Of a stretch of 64,000 bases of DNA, positions 33,670-47,189 are shown one piece after another (within the stretch, counting starts at the first letter, position 1; each line of letters begins with the position of its first letter). Under the pieces are notes generated by a model, which saw only the letters and a list, made by a program, of their open reading frames with translations, had not been told where the DNA came from and made no database searches. The position numbers were made by a program, and so were the translations under genes. The stretch covers positions 132,682,171 to 132,746,170 of the forward strand of contig JAQMRL010000002.1 in the NCBI GenBank assembly GCA_035578175.1, read 5' to 3'. This DNA is from Catonia carolina. Lineage: Eukaryota; Arthropoda; Insecta; Hemiptera; Achilidae.

Positions 33670-36600
33670 GAAGAAATTAACAAGATCCAAAATATTTCAT
33701 TAGAAGCAATTTAATTGTTATGTGTATCAAACAGGGTGTTTTACAGAGAAGTGAGAATATTTTTTAAAGATTACCCGAAATTTGAAAAGGTAAAGAGAAA
33801 ATTTCATTTTGACATATAAAAACATTATAACAAAGGCATTTTAGTTACATGGTATCCAAGCTACAAAATTTTGTTCCTTTACATCTTAAAAATATACCGT
33901 AGACTATATCATAAGGCATAAAAAAAGCAGTATCCATGCGTTTAATTTAAGCGCGAAAAGATAGAAACAGTGATTACACTAGTCACCCTGAGAGCTTGTT
34001 CACCGGTTCCTAATTTGTCACAGTTTTTATATTTGTGGTACAAGTATTTCAGTACATTTGTTTATATTTTGTAGATTTTTTTATAAACTTTGTAACGCAA
34101 TATTTTAGTAGAAATCTTAGTACAGAAGTTTCTTTAGTAACAAAAGTTACTAACACAAAGTTTTAATTAGAACCACACTAATACAATAGTAGTAGAAAAA
34201 AAACCACTAAATTGATCTATCCTGGAAAATGGGGAACCGTAGTCGCGCAGATTAATTTTCATACGAGTTAAATACATTTAGAATTTAAGGGAGTAACAAT
34301 TAAAGATTATTTAAATGATTTTTTTTATATATATTGTAATTGGAAATAAATGAAAATTTTAGATTTTGATTTTATGAACAATCATTTATAAAAAAGAATA
34401 TTTATAATAAAAACTTTGATTTCTTATGGCTTTTCACCTGAGAAATCCAACAAAACAGGTCTCAGAACTATAACTTAACATAGGTTTTGAGAAAAATGTA
34501 AAGATACCTTAAAAATGCCAGTGAAGCCACTTTTTGCGTTTCCCCAAAAACAACTTTTTTTTAATTTGTAGACAAACTGGTACAAATATTCAATAAAACT
34601 TACAGGAAATTTAATTCTGAACAAAATGGCTTGAATAAAGTAAATGGAACCTAATTAATTGTGGAATAAAATAAAGTTTTCTTTGGAACAATACACAAAC
34701 AAAGTGTAATTGGAAAAACCAGTAAGATAGTTTTTCAGTTACACTTTTTTGTACTAAAGTAGAAAAGTTTATATTATTCAACATTTAATTACACTCTTTG
34801 TACTCCAGTCAGACTGTTTTATTCAGAATTAAATCTCTTACAAAATTTTACTGAATATTCAAAATAAGTTTACCGTTTATAGTTATTTTAAATCACATCA
34901 GCAGTTTGGTCATTAGGTACTTCATCAGATTGTGCGAAACTAACCGTAGGCTATAATTGTTTTAAATTTTCAAACTATTGTCACGAATGAACCCTTCAAA
35001 ATCGATATAAATTGGATCTTTCTCAGTCTATCACGCTACGAATGCTCCATGGAAAGGAACTGAATTATAAATAAATAAACTTTATCGTCACGTGAAATAA
35101 AATACGTTAGGCCATCAAAATTTCGGGTTAGAACAGGAAGATTATGCTACTACATAAACCGAAAAAGAACTGACCAGGCTTTTACTAGGCTGGACAAAAG
35201 AATCGATGCGAAAACACCCGATACCACATCTTTTTTTAGATTTGGCTGTCTTGGCTAAACCAAGACAACCAACCTTGATAATATTTCACTAGGCACGTTG
35301 CTATTAATTCTAAATATTTTACAGAGTTCATCTTTACAGTCACTTGAGTCACGAGGTTGCCCTTGTTTGCAACGAGGGGTAAAGGGGGAAAAGCATCAGT
35401 GCGCATGCGCGACTGCTTTAATTTCAGTACAATAAACATAACAACTTATATTATACCCAGAGCATATAGGCCTACAGTATATCGCGGAACCTTTTGTAAG
35501 TTAACAGTACGAATATAACTGTTTGTTACTGTAAACAGAAATGTTAACTTCTCGAAAACTTGGGCAGACTATTCACAGTGCTGAACGACATCTAATATGC
35601 AATGTAATAAAATGTTGTGAAGTTGAAGCTTAACAAAAATGCCTGTCCGTGCCTCTTAACAAAAGCCTTAAGCGAGCGGCTAACTACTGTGATGTTTCTC
35701 TTTCCTACGAAAAAGGCGAAAAATAAAGAAGGAAATTAAAGACGTAAAGAAGCTATTCTTCAAAAGTTTTGTTGACACTTGGTAAAAATAGGAAACAGTT
35801 AGGTAGATACTAATGAGACTGATAGTGAAGACGCCGGTGACAGCGATAGTAAAGAAGGCGATTGAATCGTAGAAAATGTTGTTCCAATGGAATAAGGTAG
35901 CTGGTAGCCTGATTACAGTAAATCAAACATTTCTAGTCATGTAATTAAGCTTCAGGCAATATAACAGGTCAAATTTATTTCTTATAAGGTTTATGAAGAA
36001 AACATTTTCTCGCAATAAACCACAGCTTACAGAATGTACGTAGTAACTGCACGGTAGTGAAATGTATACTACGAGTAGTGTCTCACTGTTGAGGTTGGCA
36101 GCACTGTCAATTATTCACTTCCCTTCCTCACAGCCCATCCATACGCAAAAGGCAATCTCGTGACTAAAGTATCTATACCAGTGAATTAACTTTCCATTAA
36201 ACATTTTACACAATCAATAACAAAAACAAAACAAATAAAAGATAATTAAAAGACACAAACAATACGAAAATAAACTAATAAACAACCAATCAAAGAAGTT
36301 TGAAAATAATTTGGTAAATATTTCTGATCACTAATTAATTCTGTGAATTAACATGTTTTTCTGATAGAGTCTCTCAGAATAGTGAATAGTAAGTAACACC
36401 TACATAAAAGTCTTTGTATTATCAACAAATATTTAGAAGGACCGTTAATGCACAGCTCAGTACAACTGGCTTTTATGCCAGGAGCTTCAAGTTCGATTCC
36501 CCAGTCTGAAATTTCTGAACACTCATTTTATCACCCTTCGTTGTCTGCATTAGTCTTACTGCGAAAAAAGACGTAAAACCAAAACGAAAATAAATAATAA

Positions 36601-38111
36601 AATGCAGCCTGTTTAGGCCATCCAGGTCTCTAAATTATTGACCCTTCATCTTTTCCGTAGTCTTACCGAGTTAGTCAAACTCTCGATTTGAACTTAATAT
36701 GCCCTAATCACTGCCTACTGTCATTGTCAATATTTTCCACCGGTGAAAAATATTCAGTTGCTGCGTGATAACTGTATCGTATTGTCTATTCACCGTGGAA
36801 TAACCCTCCACGACCAAAAATATCTCCTCACTCTGTACGCTGCAGTCTCTGTCTGTGTACAGCAGTCATTGTTCACGTCTCGCTTCCAAACGGGCAACTA
36901 AGAACACACCATTTTCATATTAATCCATTGGGAAGATGATGTAATTACCAAGAATTCATGTCACAATTAGAATAACAGTGGCGATTTTATGGTAAAATTG
37001 TAAAATAAAGTAAAATATTAACTAGTAAATAAACTTATAACTATTAACTTATAATGTTTAACCTAAAAGTGTTTTCAGGACTACGGCAACATAACTAACG
37101 GGTCGCATTGAATTGAACAATTAGTAATTGGGATAAATGTTCAATTATGTAGTTATAATTCCATTCGTTGATGAAATTACTTTCATCAGTAGGTTATATT
37201 AGATAAAAAACAAAAAAAAAACATAGAGATCTCACAACTGAAATAGGCCCGTGAGCGTTCAGAAAAATATACACGTTTGTAAAATTTTAAAATACGTATA
37301 AATTTATACTCGTATAATTTGAGTTTTTTGTTGTGGTTGATTTAAAGTCGCAGCTTGATTATTAGCGACTGCGGTTGGTTATGTAACTGAAACGGTAATT
37401 TTTGACTAAAATTATTTTTATACGTAGACTACATTCTTTATATATTTAAACAAAATTTAGTCATAAGAAGACGTTAAAATTTGTATTTATTTATTTTTTC
37501 AATAAAGTTATACTGATTCCAAATGTAAAATATGGTTTCTTAAATAGTGACCTACGCCGACTGCATAATTGGTTGAATTTTGTGAATAGTGGCTTTCACG
37601 ATAAATAGATGAGATATACCGTTAAAATAATACTCTTCTATTAACCGAAGTGGCTTTCACGTTTTGATACTGTAATTATTGCCTTCCTGGCGCTGCCAGT
37701 TGAAACCCTTGTTTGTGTTTATTCAGTATAGTAAAATATTCTATTATTTACTTTTTTGAATGTTCTGTTAAGGTTTTATCTTTCTAGAAAAATCGATAAT
37801 TGTTTTATATAAAAGCGGCTGCTTTTTTTAGTGTTAGTGCGATATGAACCGTCGTGAAATAAGTTTGTTAAAAACGGTTTGGACATAACAAGTCACGTAC
37901 TGAATTAGTTTCTTTGAAACGGGCAGATAGCATACATTTGTTACCGTTTCATAGTAATAATTAATTAATTATTTGAATGTAAATGGTCATATATTTTTAA
38001 ATAAATATTAGAAAATTTCGTATAAAATTTAGTGTTACTAAGCTAATTAGTTTTTGCAATTTCGAGTAGTTGTAACTGTAACAATTAATTGAGATAACTA
38101 ATTTGTACATA
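33670..38111. other. Long unassigned AT-rich stretch
   Basis: About 4.4 kb with no recognised gene. It holds a SINE-like fragment at 36437-36600, an isolated TGCGCATGCGCG palindrome at 35400-35411 in a GC-richer patch, and one TAGGCCTA (35467-35474). All frames are under 70 codons and show no family resemblance. Confidence 0.45.
36437..36600 (+). repeat. Degenerate tRNA-like SINE fragment
   Basis: GCTCAGTACAACTGGC (A-box-like), then CAAGTTCGATTCCCC (B box), and an A-rich tail after GACGTAAAACC. A related B-box segment lies inverted at about 41495-41545. No duplication found. Confidence 0.45.
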
Positions 38112-38178
38112 TACGAGGTGTGGCTATTAAATAACGAAACTGACGTTGTTAACAGTTTTATTTTCATTATATACATTA

Positions 38179-38726
38179 TCACTTATTGTCACCTTCAATA
38201 TACATCCTTCTCTATCCTTGCAACGCTCCATGCAAATTTTCTATTGTTGGAAACAGTGGTGGAAATAATCTTCTGTCAGCTTCTTCAGGATAAGTGCCAC
38301 TTTCTCTTTTACAGCTTCCACAGACTCAAATCTTGTCCCTTTTAATGCAGATTTCACCTTAGGGAACCGGTAGAAGTCACATGGTGAATAAGGTGGATGT
38401 TCTAACACTAAGATACTGTACTTGGCTAGGAGCCTCTTGACAGATAACGCGGAATGAGCTGGCGCATTGTCTTGGTGGAGAACCCATGATTTGTTCTTCC
38501 ACATTTCGGGTCGTTTTTTCCTTACTCTTCGACGTAATACTTCAAGGTAGAAATATTAATTAATTGTTTCACCTTCAGGAACCCAGTGAAGATACACAAT
38601 CCCATGGATATAAAAAAACAATCATCATTGCTTTAAATTTTGACTTGCTCATTCGAGCATTTTTGGCTATCGGTGAAGTTCGATTCTTTTAGTGCTTAAA
38701 TTGGCGCTTCGTTTCCGGATTATAAG
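38179..38726 (-). pseudogene. mariner transposase fragment
   Basis: Minus strand from the YNPETKRQ region (about 38726) to TGA 38179-38181. HQDNAPAHSALSVKRLLAKY is intact, but four codons are missing before CDFY (PPYSPCDF), which changes the Asp-Asp spacing. The T run before the first-Asp position has seven T and shifts the frame. Confidence 0.85.
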
Positions 38727-38751
38727 TAATGTTATTATCCCATGTTATTAT

Positions 38752-38947
38752 CTTCTACCTGTTCCCTAAGGTGAAATCTGCATTAAAAGGGACACGATTT
38801 GAGTCTGTAGAAGCTGTAAAAGAGAAAGCGGCACGTGTCCTGAAGGAGCTGACAGAAGATGACTTTCAGCACTGTTTCCAACAATGGAAAATTCGCATAG
38901 AACGTTGTAGGGATAGAGGAGTGTATATTGAAGGTGACAATAAGTGA
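38752..38947 (+). pseudogene. Second copy of mariner transposase C-terminus
   Basis: The right arm encodes FPKVKSALKGTRFESVEAVK onward to IEGDNK and TGA 38945-38947, in the orientation opposite to the main fragment. Confidence 0.85.
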
Positions 38948-39014
38948 TTATGTATAAAATAAAAATAGCATTTTTTACAATGTCAGTCTCGTTATTTAAT
39001 AGCCACACCTCGTA

Positions 39015-39954
39015 TATTTGTAATACATTTAAAAGGAAGTTTAGTTATTTAGATATAAACAGATCCTGAAAGAATTTGGAATAAATATCACAATACCTTA
39101 ATTATTTAAACAAAAATATATATAAACGGGCGTTAAACAACTATATGATATGAATGGTTACACGTTCAATACATCTGTTACAATGCCGAAATAGGAATAA
39201 CTATTTCTGAAGCCTAATCAGTGAATAATTTTAAATCATCTTTGAGTATGTATTTTAGTCGTCCCATTAAATGTTTTGTACAATCGACAATTACACATAA
39301 AGAGAATTTATTTATGAAAGTACAGAGAGATCATTAAATTTCATTTTATACAATAAATTGTATAACATGAAACCATATTGTAAATTTGTTAATTTTGTAA
39401 CAACATGACAATAAAAGAGAAGAGCCTACATATTTCCACCGTTATTAATATAATATTAAATATTGATATAATTAGATGTTGTAGGTAGGGACGAGTTGTA
39501 GGCTTATTTGTATTGTTTCTGAGTTTATTCATAGAATTATTGATCAGCTTCAGACTGTTGTATTTAATTATGATGAGTATCACTTTGTTTAATGACTGAT
39601 CATGGTGGCATTGATTATGATGGCTGTAGAACGAACAGAATAACAGCCAGTGCAAAAACAAAGTAAGAGTAAAAACGAGTACGCACATATGCAATCGTGT
39701 ACATTACGCCTATACACCCACTGTGAAGCACCATTGTACTCTGTGCGTTATATGATTAGTTACAGTGAACCCACTGCTGATACTGATTATAAGCACACAA
39801 CGTTTGAGTATTATTAAAACCTAATTAATATAAAATAGATTTACATCAATATTTTACCCATTATTCAAAGCTGTAACACGTTATTTTCATGAAACATTAA
39901 ATGTTTATCAGGGATCTTAGCTTTAAAATTCATCTATTATTTTCATACCTAATT
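39015..39954. other. Unassigned AT-rich spacer
   Basis: Nothing recognised; frames up to 101 codons lack any family signature. Confidence 0.4.
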
Positions 39955-40765
39955 CACAAAGGAACAGCCTTATTAGATGAAATTGTTAATAATCAGGGTG
40001 TCAGATAAAACTGTAGTATGTCACCTACGCTTTTATATATGTATATATACATTAACTCTCTTTAAATAAAATGAAATTCAGTGTATCAATCCGCTATTGA
40101 TATAAGTTATTCTCTCTACTCACACCTTCTCTGCCGCCCTCTTCCCAACCCTCCCGCTTTTTCTCACCTTTCTATCTCTCACTTTCTCTCTGTGAAAACC
40201 ATTTTATTTACCGACCATCTTTTTAAAGCCATTTTAATAGCGGAATCAGAAGGAAACCTCCAAAGAATCATTTTTACATTATCTATGTAATTCGTACATA
40301 ATATCTAGCACAATAACTAACGTAATTACTTTTTTTTAGGAAGGAACCCTATAAGATCCAAGAGTATGTTTAATAACTATCTCATTAAGCAGGTCAGAAC
40401 ATCCAATGGCAGTTCCAACTTTTTTCACGGCAGCGAGACTTGGCCTTTTTAAAGGACAAGAAAATAGACATTAAAAGTTGCGTAAATTCGTTTTCTACGA
40501 AGGGTCGAGTAGTATATGAGGAGAAAAAAATTCTAAATTGCAATATATGGTAAAAGTTGCAAAAAGTAAGTGTAAATGCAAAAATCGCAATACATAAATG
40601 GAGCATCGCCACGAAACGAAGGGAGATAGAATTTCAAAACGGGTTTTGGGAAAAGGTCTGAGGAAAGAACTCTGGAAAGAAGGTAGTAATTTATTGTATT
40701 TTCAGGTTTCCAATAAAAATAAAACCTTTTTATGGTGGAGCAGGCTAAGGCTAAGCCGTAAAGAG
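39955..40765 (+). pseudogene. LINE RT relic
   Basis: KGTALLDEIVNNQGV and CSMSPT (GV-QG-S-SP block), then after a pyrimidine-rich insertion (40110-40195) TILFTDHLFKAILIAESEGN, corresponding to the FADD block with both catalytic Asp partly lost, then SNGSSNFFHGSETWPF (thumb SETW). Same family as 26230-26710. Eroded by stops. Confidence 0.65.
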
Positions 40766-42849
40766 AAGAAGAAGAAGATGATCTCCTTACATTAAGGCTC
40801 TTTCATGCACTACTTAACGACACAGCCATTCAAGACATATACGACACAAAGATCCACGAATTGCATCACAACATCTGCGACACAATCTAGATAGCGTACG
40901 AAATTGGCAAGAAAAAATTCACATGAAAACAAACGCAAAAATATCTGCACTTACAATTCATACTTAAAAAGTGAACAAGTTCAGCAGTATTTATAAAAAT
41001 GTAACTACAAATTCCACAATCGGATACCGAAAAATATCTGACTAAAATATCCAACTACCTGAATATAAACATGGAGGAATCATATACGAAACAAAAGAAA
41101 ACAGCTTTATCACAATTAATTATTAACAACTATGTTGAACGCTAACAAAAATGTAAATTACTGACACAAAATAAATTACAACAAAACAATATTCAAATGT
41201 ATGTGAACATGCGGGAGAAATCTTTGGAGTAGGCCTAATAGTAATATTAAAATATAAAGTACACCCCATTAAAATATTTAAAGTACACCCAATTAAAATA
41301 TCAGTACACCCAAAATTTCAAATTTACTTCCAGAAATGTACCAAGAAGTCTAAAGTGATACAAAAAAGAGTAGCTTGACTGTGATATGAATACTTCTTAA
41401 TACTACACTATTTTTTTGCAATAAAAATCGGATATTTTCCACACTAATACAGACGGTGGAAGATAACAAGTAAAAAGTACGAGAAAAATGCTACAACTGA
41501 CTGGGAATCGAAACGCAGAACCTCTGGCACAAAAGTTCATTCAGCTGACCATTTCCGAAGAAGACAAAGCCACAGAATACATTCAATAATAAAAATATTT
41601 GATAAGCTAATGAAAGAATCGATATCACAACTATTGTCAGATACAGAATACAGTTGGTCAAATATGTATTTAATTCTGTAGGCCTACTTGTAAATATTTA
41701 TCTCGAATAAAATTCTGCAAAATTGATGGAAGATCATTAAAAAATTACTATTTTCTGACACTCAGGTTTTCTCCAACTGTGATTTAGTTATAAACCAAGA
41801 TGTCATAGAAAAAAGGAGCTACAAATACACAATTTATAACCGTTTGATGTATATTTAGCACAACAATTATTTTGATGAAAAATAAAAGAGTTTATGCAGA
41901 AATACAAAAATCGTTGTGAAGAATCAGATGGTGAAAAGAAGTGGCCAAAGAGATGAGGGAATTGTAAGACGCAAAGTACCATCGGTAGACTTGTCGAGGA
42001 AAAGGAAGAAAATGGTTAAGTTAGTTTGCAACTAAACTATATTTGTGTATACCCTTGCGTACGCTTGCGTGAGAGTACCACACTGACAAAATCTAACAGT
42101 AGATACACAAAAACTTCAAAAGAGAAGGAATAATCTGTTAAAAGCAAACATTGCTGTAGCGGGGTATGGAAAGAGTGTCGAGAGATCGAAAACTCGGCTT
42201 TCAGACAAGATTAGAAAACTGAATGGAACTCAATATAACTCTCCTACCTCGTGATCAACTAATAAATAACACTCTTTCTCCGTGTATTAAGAAAAATACT
42301 AACAGACCCAAGACAATTCATAAACTTCACACATTTGCATAACTTCAAGACGTTTTTAAAAATATGTTTTTTAAACTTGTAAAATAACAAACAATGGTAT
42401 CAAAGTAATGAAAACATAAACAAATTTCTACAGGAACTTCCAAATAAAAAAATTTTTTTACTCCTTTTGGCATATGTAACTGACCTAGTATGCTTACTTT
42501 TTTCATTTCAATAAATGCAGAAATTAACAGCATAACTTTTATAAATTTTTTTGTAATAGTGTATTCCTTTTACATTCATTTCTTTTGTTCATAAATACAA
42601 AAATTTAAAGCAAAGACGAGAAAATCTCAGTAATGTCCTTAGAATTAAAATAAAAACCACACTCAGACTAAATGTGAAGAAAAATATATATGTATGTACA
42701 AAACAAAAATTGATGAACTGTAAATCGACATCTTGAAACACAAGTTGTTGAAGCTGGAGATGATGACGATGATAGAGATGATAACGACGCCTATTTTGAG
42801 ATGACGATAATTAGTAGTTGAAGTAGAAAAAAAGTTTTAAATTATTAAC
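40766..42849. other. Unassigned AT-rich stretch
   Basis: Holds a small tandem repeat (41249-41322), two TAGGCCTA octamers (41230, 41679) and a possible inverted SINE fragment (41495-41545). No gene recognised. Confidence 0.4.
41249..41322. repeat. Three-unit tandem repeat, about 24 bp
   Basis: AAAGTACACCC-ATTAAAATAT occurs twice and partly a third time in succession. Confidence 0.75.
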
Positions 42850-43600
42850 AAAATCGTAGAGGTAAGTCTAGTGTTTTAAAACGTTTCAGTCTGTGAGTAT
42901 CTTCGCTGTTGTCGAGGAGGTTAATCGCTAATGGATTCTGATGGACTTCTAATTTCTGTAAATATTTTTCGCTATGTTGTTTAATTTCTTCTTTTATGAA
43001 GGGCAGGTTTAGGTCATTGTGTAGTATTTCATTGGTTACTTACCATGGAGCTGCAGTAATTAGTCTCAGGCATTTTGATTGGAAGCGCTGCAGTATTTCT
43101 ATATTTGATGAACTAGCTGTACCCCATAGCTCTAACCCATAGGTCCAAACTGGTTTTAGTATTACTTTGTATACGAGTACTTTATTTTCAAGGGAGAGTT
43201 GAGATTTACTGCCTAAGAGCCAGAACAATTTGACGTAACTTCAGCCCCAATTGTTTTTATTTCGTCCATATATTACTTCTCCATGTGAGTCTTCGATGTA
43301 GATGCAAACCTAGATATTTAACTTTCTCCTTCTGTGGGATTACTGTACCGTTCAACCTGACCACTGGACATGTTGGTTTCTTTAATGTAAACGTTACGTG
43401 AGTTGACTTATCCTCATAAATCTTCACTCTCCATTTCTTACACCATTCGTGAATGTTGTCAAGATGGGTTTGTACCTTCTCCGAGGCACATGTCGGAGAA
43501 GCGCCCGCCGCTAAAATCGCTGTATCATCTGTGAACGTTGCCGTCATTACAGATTCATGTTCTGGAAGGTCGGCTGTGTAAAGCGTATTTTTTTTCATTT
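42850..43600 (-). pseudogene. Jockey-type LINE RT C-terminal relic
   Basis: Minus strand: ESVMTATFTDDTAILAAGAS is the catalytic block (F-DD with Ala changed to Thr), then WCKKWRVKIYEDKSTHVTFT, KVKYLGLHLHRRLTWRSNI, a frameshift at about 43229-43257, then LVYKVILKPVWTYGLELWGT and IEILQRFQSKCLRLITAAPW, and a terminal RLKRFKTLDLPLRF. Only one clear shift and one stop, so a relatively young jockey copy, truncated at its 5' end near 43600. Confidence 0.88.
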
Positions 43601-46600
43601 ATTTGAAGTTTAACATTTTCTGAATCACACAGCATGGTTTACTTTGCACGTTGACAAAAAGTTATAAAAACATTTGTTTTGAATACACATGTTTTGTCAC
43701 CATAGTAAAGGTTTATTAGGTTTTTATTGTGATATGTTTATAAATCAGAAATTTACTAGTTTGTTAGATACTGTACGTTTATTTTGTAAATAAATTAACT
43801 ATTTATTTACATAACGATCAGATAAATTAATTATTTTGTAAAAAAATTAAAGCTCACGAGCAGGGCGAGTGACATTATTCCTTAAACTTTAGATTAAGTT
43901 TTCCAAAAATGTGTTTTTGCATGATTGTACATTCTTGGGAATTATTTTGGTTTGTATTGGAGGATATTTGGATGATGTTTCTTAAAATGTTCTTAATTTT
44001 TTGCTCTTTTATCTATTGAATGATTATTACAAAAAAACTTGATAGGTATTTAGTTAAAACATATTTGTGAATACATGAAATAAATTTTTTTGAAAATATG
44101 ATTTTTCTTCGATTAATTTCTTGTAAGAAAAACTACATACAAGAGAATACACAGATAATAGACAGTAATTTTCTGTATTTTTCCACAAGAATCATGTTGA
44201 TATCTTTCTTCGTTTTTCAGGTATTCGATTTCTCGTAAAAGCCTGCTTCTCCACCCCCACCCTTATATTACGGGCCGTAATTAATTTTTTAACCTGGTTT
44301 AAGTGGTAGATCAGTACTAGTAAATTACTCTTTCATTTAAAATATATAACGATTATAATAATTATAGCCAGTAGTTTTTATTTTTATTTTCTGGTTTGAC
44401 TACCCCCCTTAAAATATCACTGAAAAAATATCAGTGTAGTTGCTAAAAACAAACCGTTATGGAATACAAAAACAAGTACTACAAAACATAACCATCATTA
44501 TGAAAACTTGATCAGCTACGAAGAGAAAACTAAGGTATGTTCTTTTAAAAATAACCGAATTCAAAAGAGACAAAAATAAAATCACCACTGCAACAAAGGA
44601 AAAAGTACTTAGACATTTTAAATTACGAACAGAATGAATTAACTTAACATCCTCACCAGTACTACTTTTGAAAACAGTGCGAAGCAACAAAACTACTAAT
44701 TCGGTTTCTACTAATTCGGTAATTGCCAGTTAATTAGACTTGGCACCGTTTTTAGATGTAGTGTTGATAGAGTACAAAATAAGTAATTAAATTACATTTG
44801 TAATTAGAAAATACCTAATTATTTAAAGTTAGTTGACAAGTTGTTTTCATTGAAATCTCGGAACACAGTTTTACGATTTCATATTCATATCTCAAAATGT
44901 AGTCTACTTATTATTCATGCTAGCAAAAGAAACCACAGATATATTTAGCAAATAATTTTCATTTAATGAAATAATCTATGAAAAAAAATGTAAAGAAAAA
45001 TTACATATAACGTACAACACTTCAGAAACAAGATGCTGACAAACATCTTAAGACACCCTGGTTTATGAGGAACAACGACCTTGGAGATCTGCCTAACCTA
45101 GAGATTTGCGCGAAATCACAAGGGAAGATTCCACCGCCATTAAAACCGTTGAAGCAATCTAGCTCACTAATAACAAAAAAATGGTACAAAGGTTTAATAG
45201 GAATAAAATATTCAAGCAGGTGTGAAGAGTACTAGTTTTTTTGTAGTAGTAGAGTACTGATTAGATCGTTACGGTAAAAGCAACCCAATTTATTGCGTAA
45301 TCAAAATGTAAAAATATGTGCAAAACTAAGTATGCAAGAAAGTATTGGGAATTAAACTGTTGTTTCAGATAAATTATGAACATTCTTTTTAGTAAATTAA
45401 GTCAGAAAAAATACTCATTAATCTTAAAACGAGATCCTAATAATTTATAAACATATAAGTTATTGAAAAAATTATACAATTTTGTAAAGTAATCTGAAAA
45501 TGTTTCTAAACGAACTAGGATATTTTATAATCAATGCCCGTTTTAGTAGTTAAGTATCGAGTAAAAAGAACGCAGCTTTCACACAACGTGACACAGATTT
45601 TCGTGCGATATCCGATGCCCACGCCACATTAATAAAATTAATAGTTACATTAATTAACAGTGTTACTGTGAACGTTTGCATCCCTTGCCAATTTGGTGTT
45701 GTAAAATAGATAATGATTTTTATAATCAATTAAATAAATAATTGATCTGATATGAAACCTTATGAAAGATATAGGGAGGGCTTTAGCAAATACAGCCCAA
45801 ACACTACAATTTTAACGCAATTTCAATTATAATTAGTTCTGTTTTAATGCAGATATCATTGAATAAATCCAACCCTGTCAGATCCCCACAAAAATATTCT
45901 CTGTTTAGCTAATATAATCTATTTAGCAGCCGACGAGTAAATGGAACAATACATTCCTTTTAAAAAACACTCTCTCAAAAAGAATGATTCGTTATCACAA
46001 CTCAGCCGATGGGAATTTGATTCGATTGGAGCAGATATAGAATGAAATCCTATCAACATAATTTATTATTAGCGATCATCAAAATTAAAATTGAAGTGAA
46101 ATGACAAACACAAAGTGCATAAAAACACACATAATAAATAAAGGACCGGCGTTTAATATTCAGTTGTCAATTAATTAATCGACATATTGCCAAAACTGGA
46201 CCCCCTTCATACTTCCCTCCTTCCTAAAGTCCGAACTTACACCCGACGGCTAAAAAGTTAGGGTTGGGTCCCCCGCTCACACTTCCAAACACCAATAAAC
46301 AGTCCATTGAACGTAGCTGGAGGGGCAGTAAACATTATAAACGCAGGCATTTGACTGATTAGATCGAATAAAATTGAGCCGGGAATACGATGTGTATGTG
46401 TGTTGTGTGTGCGTGCGCGTGTGTTGGCCTAGATCCGATAAAACACTGATGTGAAAGCTGGGGGCCAAATAAAGATTATAGGACGGAAACGATTTAAAAC
46501 TCTAAACAAAACAAGTCGCCTAGAAAATGTGCCCAGATAAAACAAAATAATTTACATTTCAAGAACAATTTATTAATCTCTAACACAGTCTATCACTTTC

Positions 46601-47189
46601 GTTATACGTAATAGATTTTCAAATTCAGTCATTTTGTCACACCGGAAGTTTTAGGTTTGGAAACAAAGTTTTGCCTATTTTATTCTCTACCAATTCAAGT
46701 TTGAACATTTGTTTTCTTTTTTAATTTTACATCGCTTCACCTCAAATTATAACCGTAAGTAGGTAAATTTAGTTTTGTTTCTACCGGTAGCTACATAATT
46801 TTATTTTTTAAAAAATCTTGCGATAAAGTTCTGGACAGAATAAACGCATCATGTTGGATTAATTAGATGTTGGACTAAGTGCAAAAAAATAATTTTCTTC
46901 AATGTTCTAGGTTCATTTCTGTTGCTGTTATTATTCGTACCATAATTTTAAGCAATATTTAATATGTTTTAACAAAAAATTATAAATTTAAATTTTATTT
47001 ATGGTTATTTAATGATACATAAGATAATTTAGCTTTAAAACACAAAGTTTTGTTAAACAAATACGGAAGGGTTACTTCCAGTTACTTTACTACAGTATTG
47101 ATTGTTCTCCATATTTAGTTCATACATAACAGAAAAAATTAAAAGTAAATGATTATACGAGATTTATAATGAATTAGTAATTTAGTAAC
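43601..47189. other. Long unassigned AT-rich stretch
   Basis: About 3.6 kb without recognisable coding or repeat ends. A short GT/GC-rich run near 46385-46425 is the only low-complexity feature of note. Confidence 0.4.

Larger units (their letters stand above)
38114..39012 (-). mobile_element. Rearranged (fold-back) mariner, copy 2
   Basis: 899 bp with perfect TA duplications (38112-38113, 39013-39014). CGAGGTGTGGCTATTAAATA at the left, its complement at the right. The left arm (to about 38372) and right arm (from about 38752) are inverted copies of the transposase 3' end. The internal junction word GTTATTATCTTCTACCTGTT matches copy 3 exactly. Confidence 0.9.
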
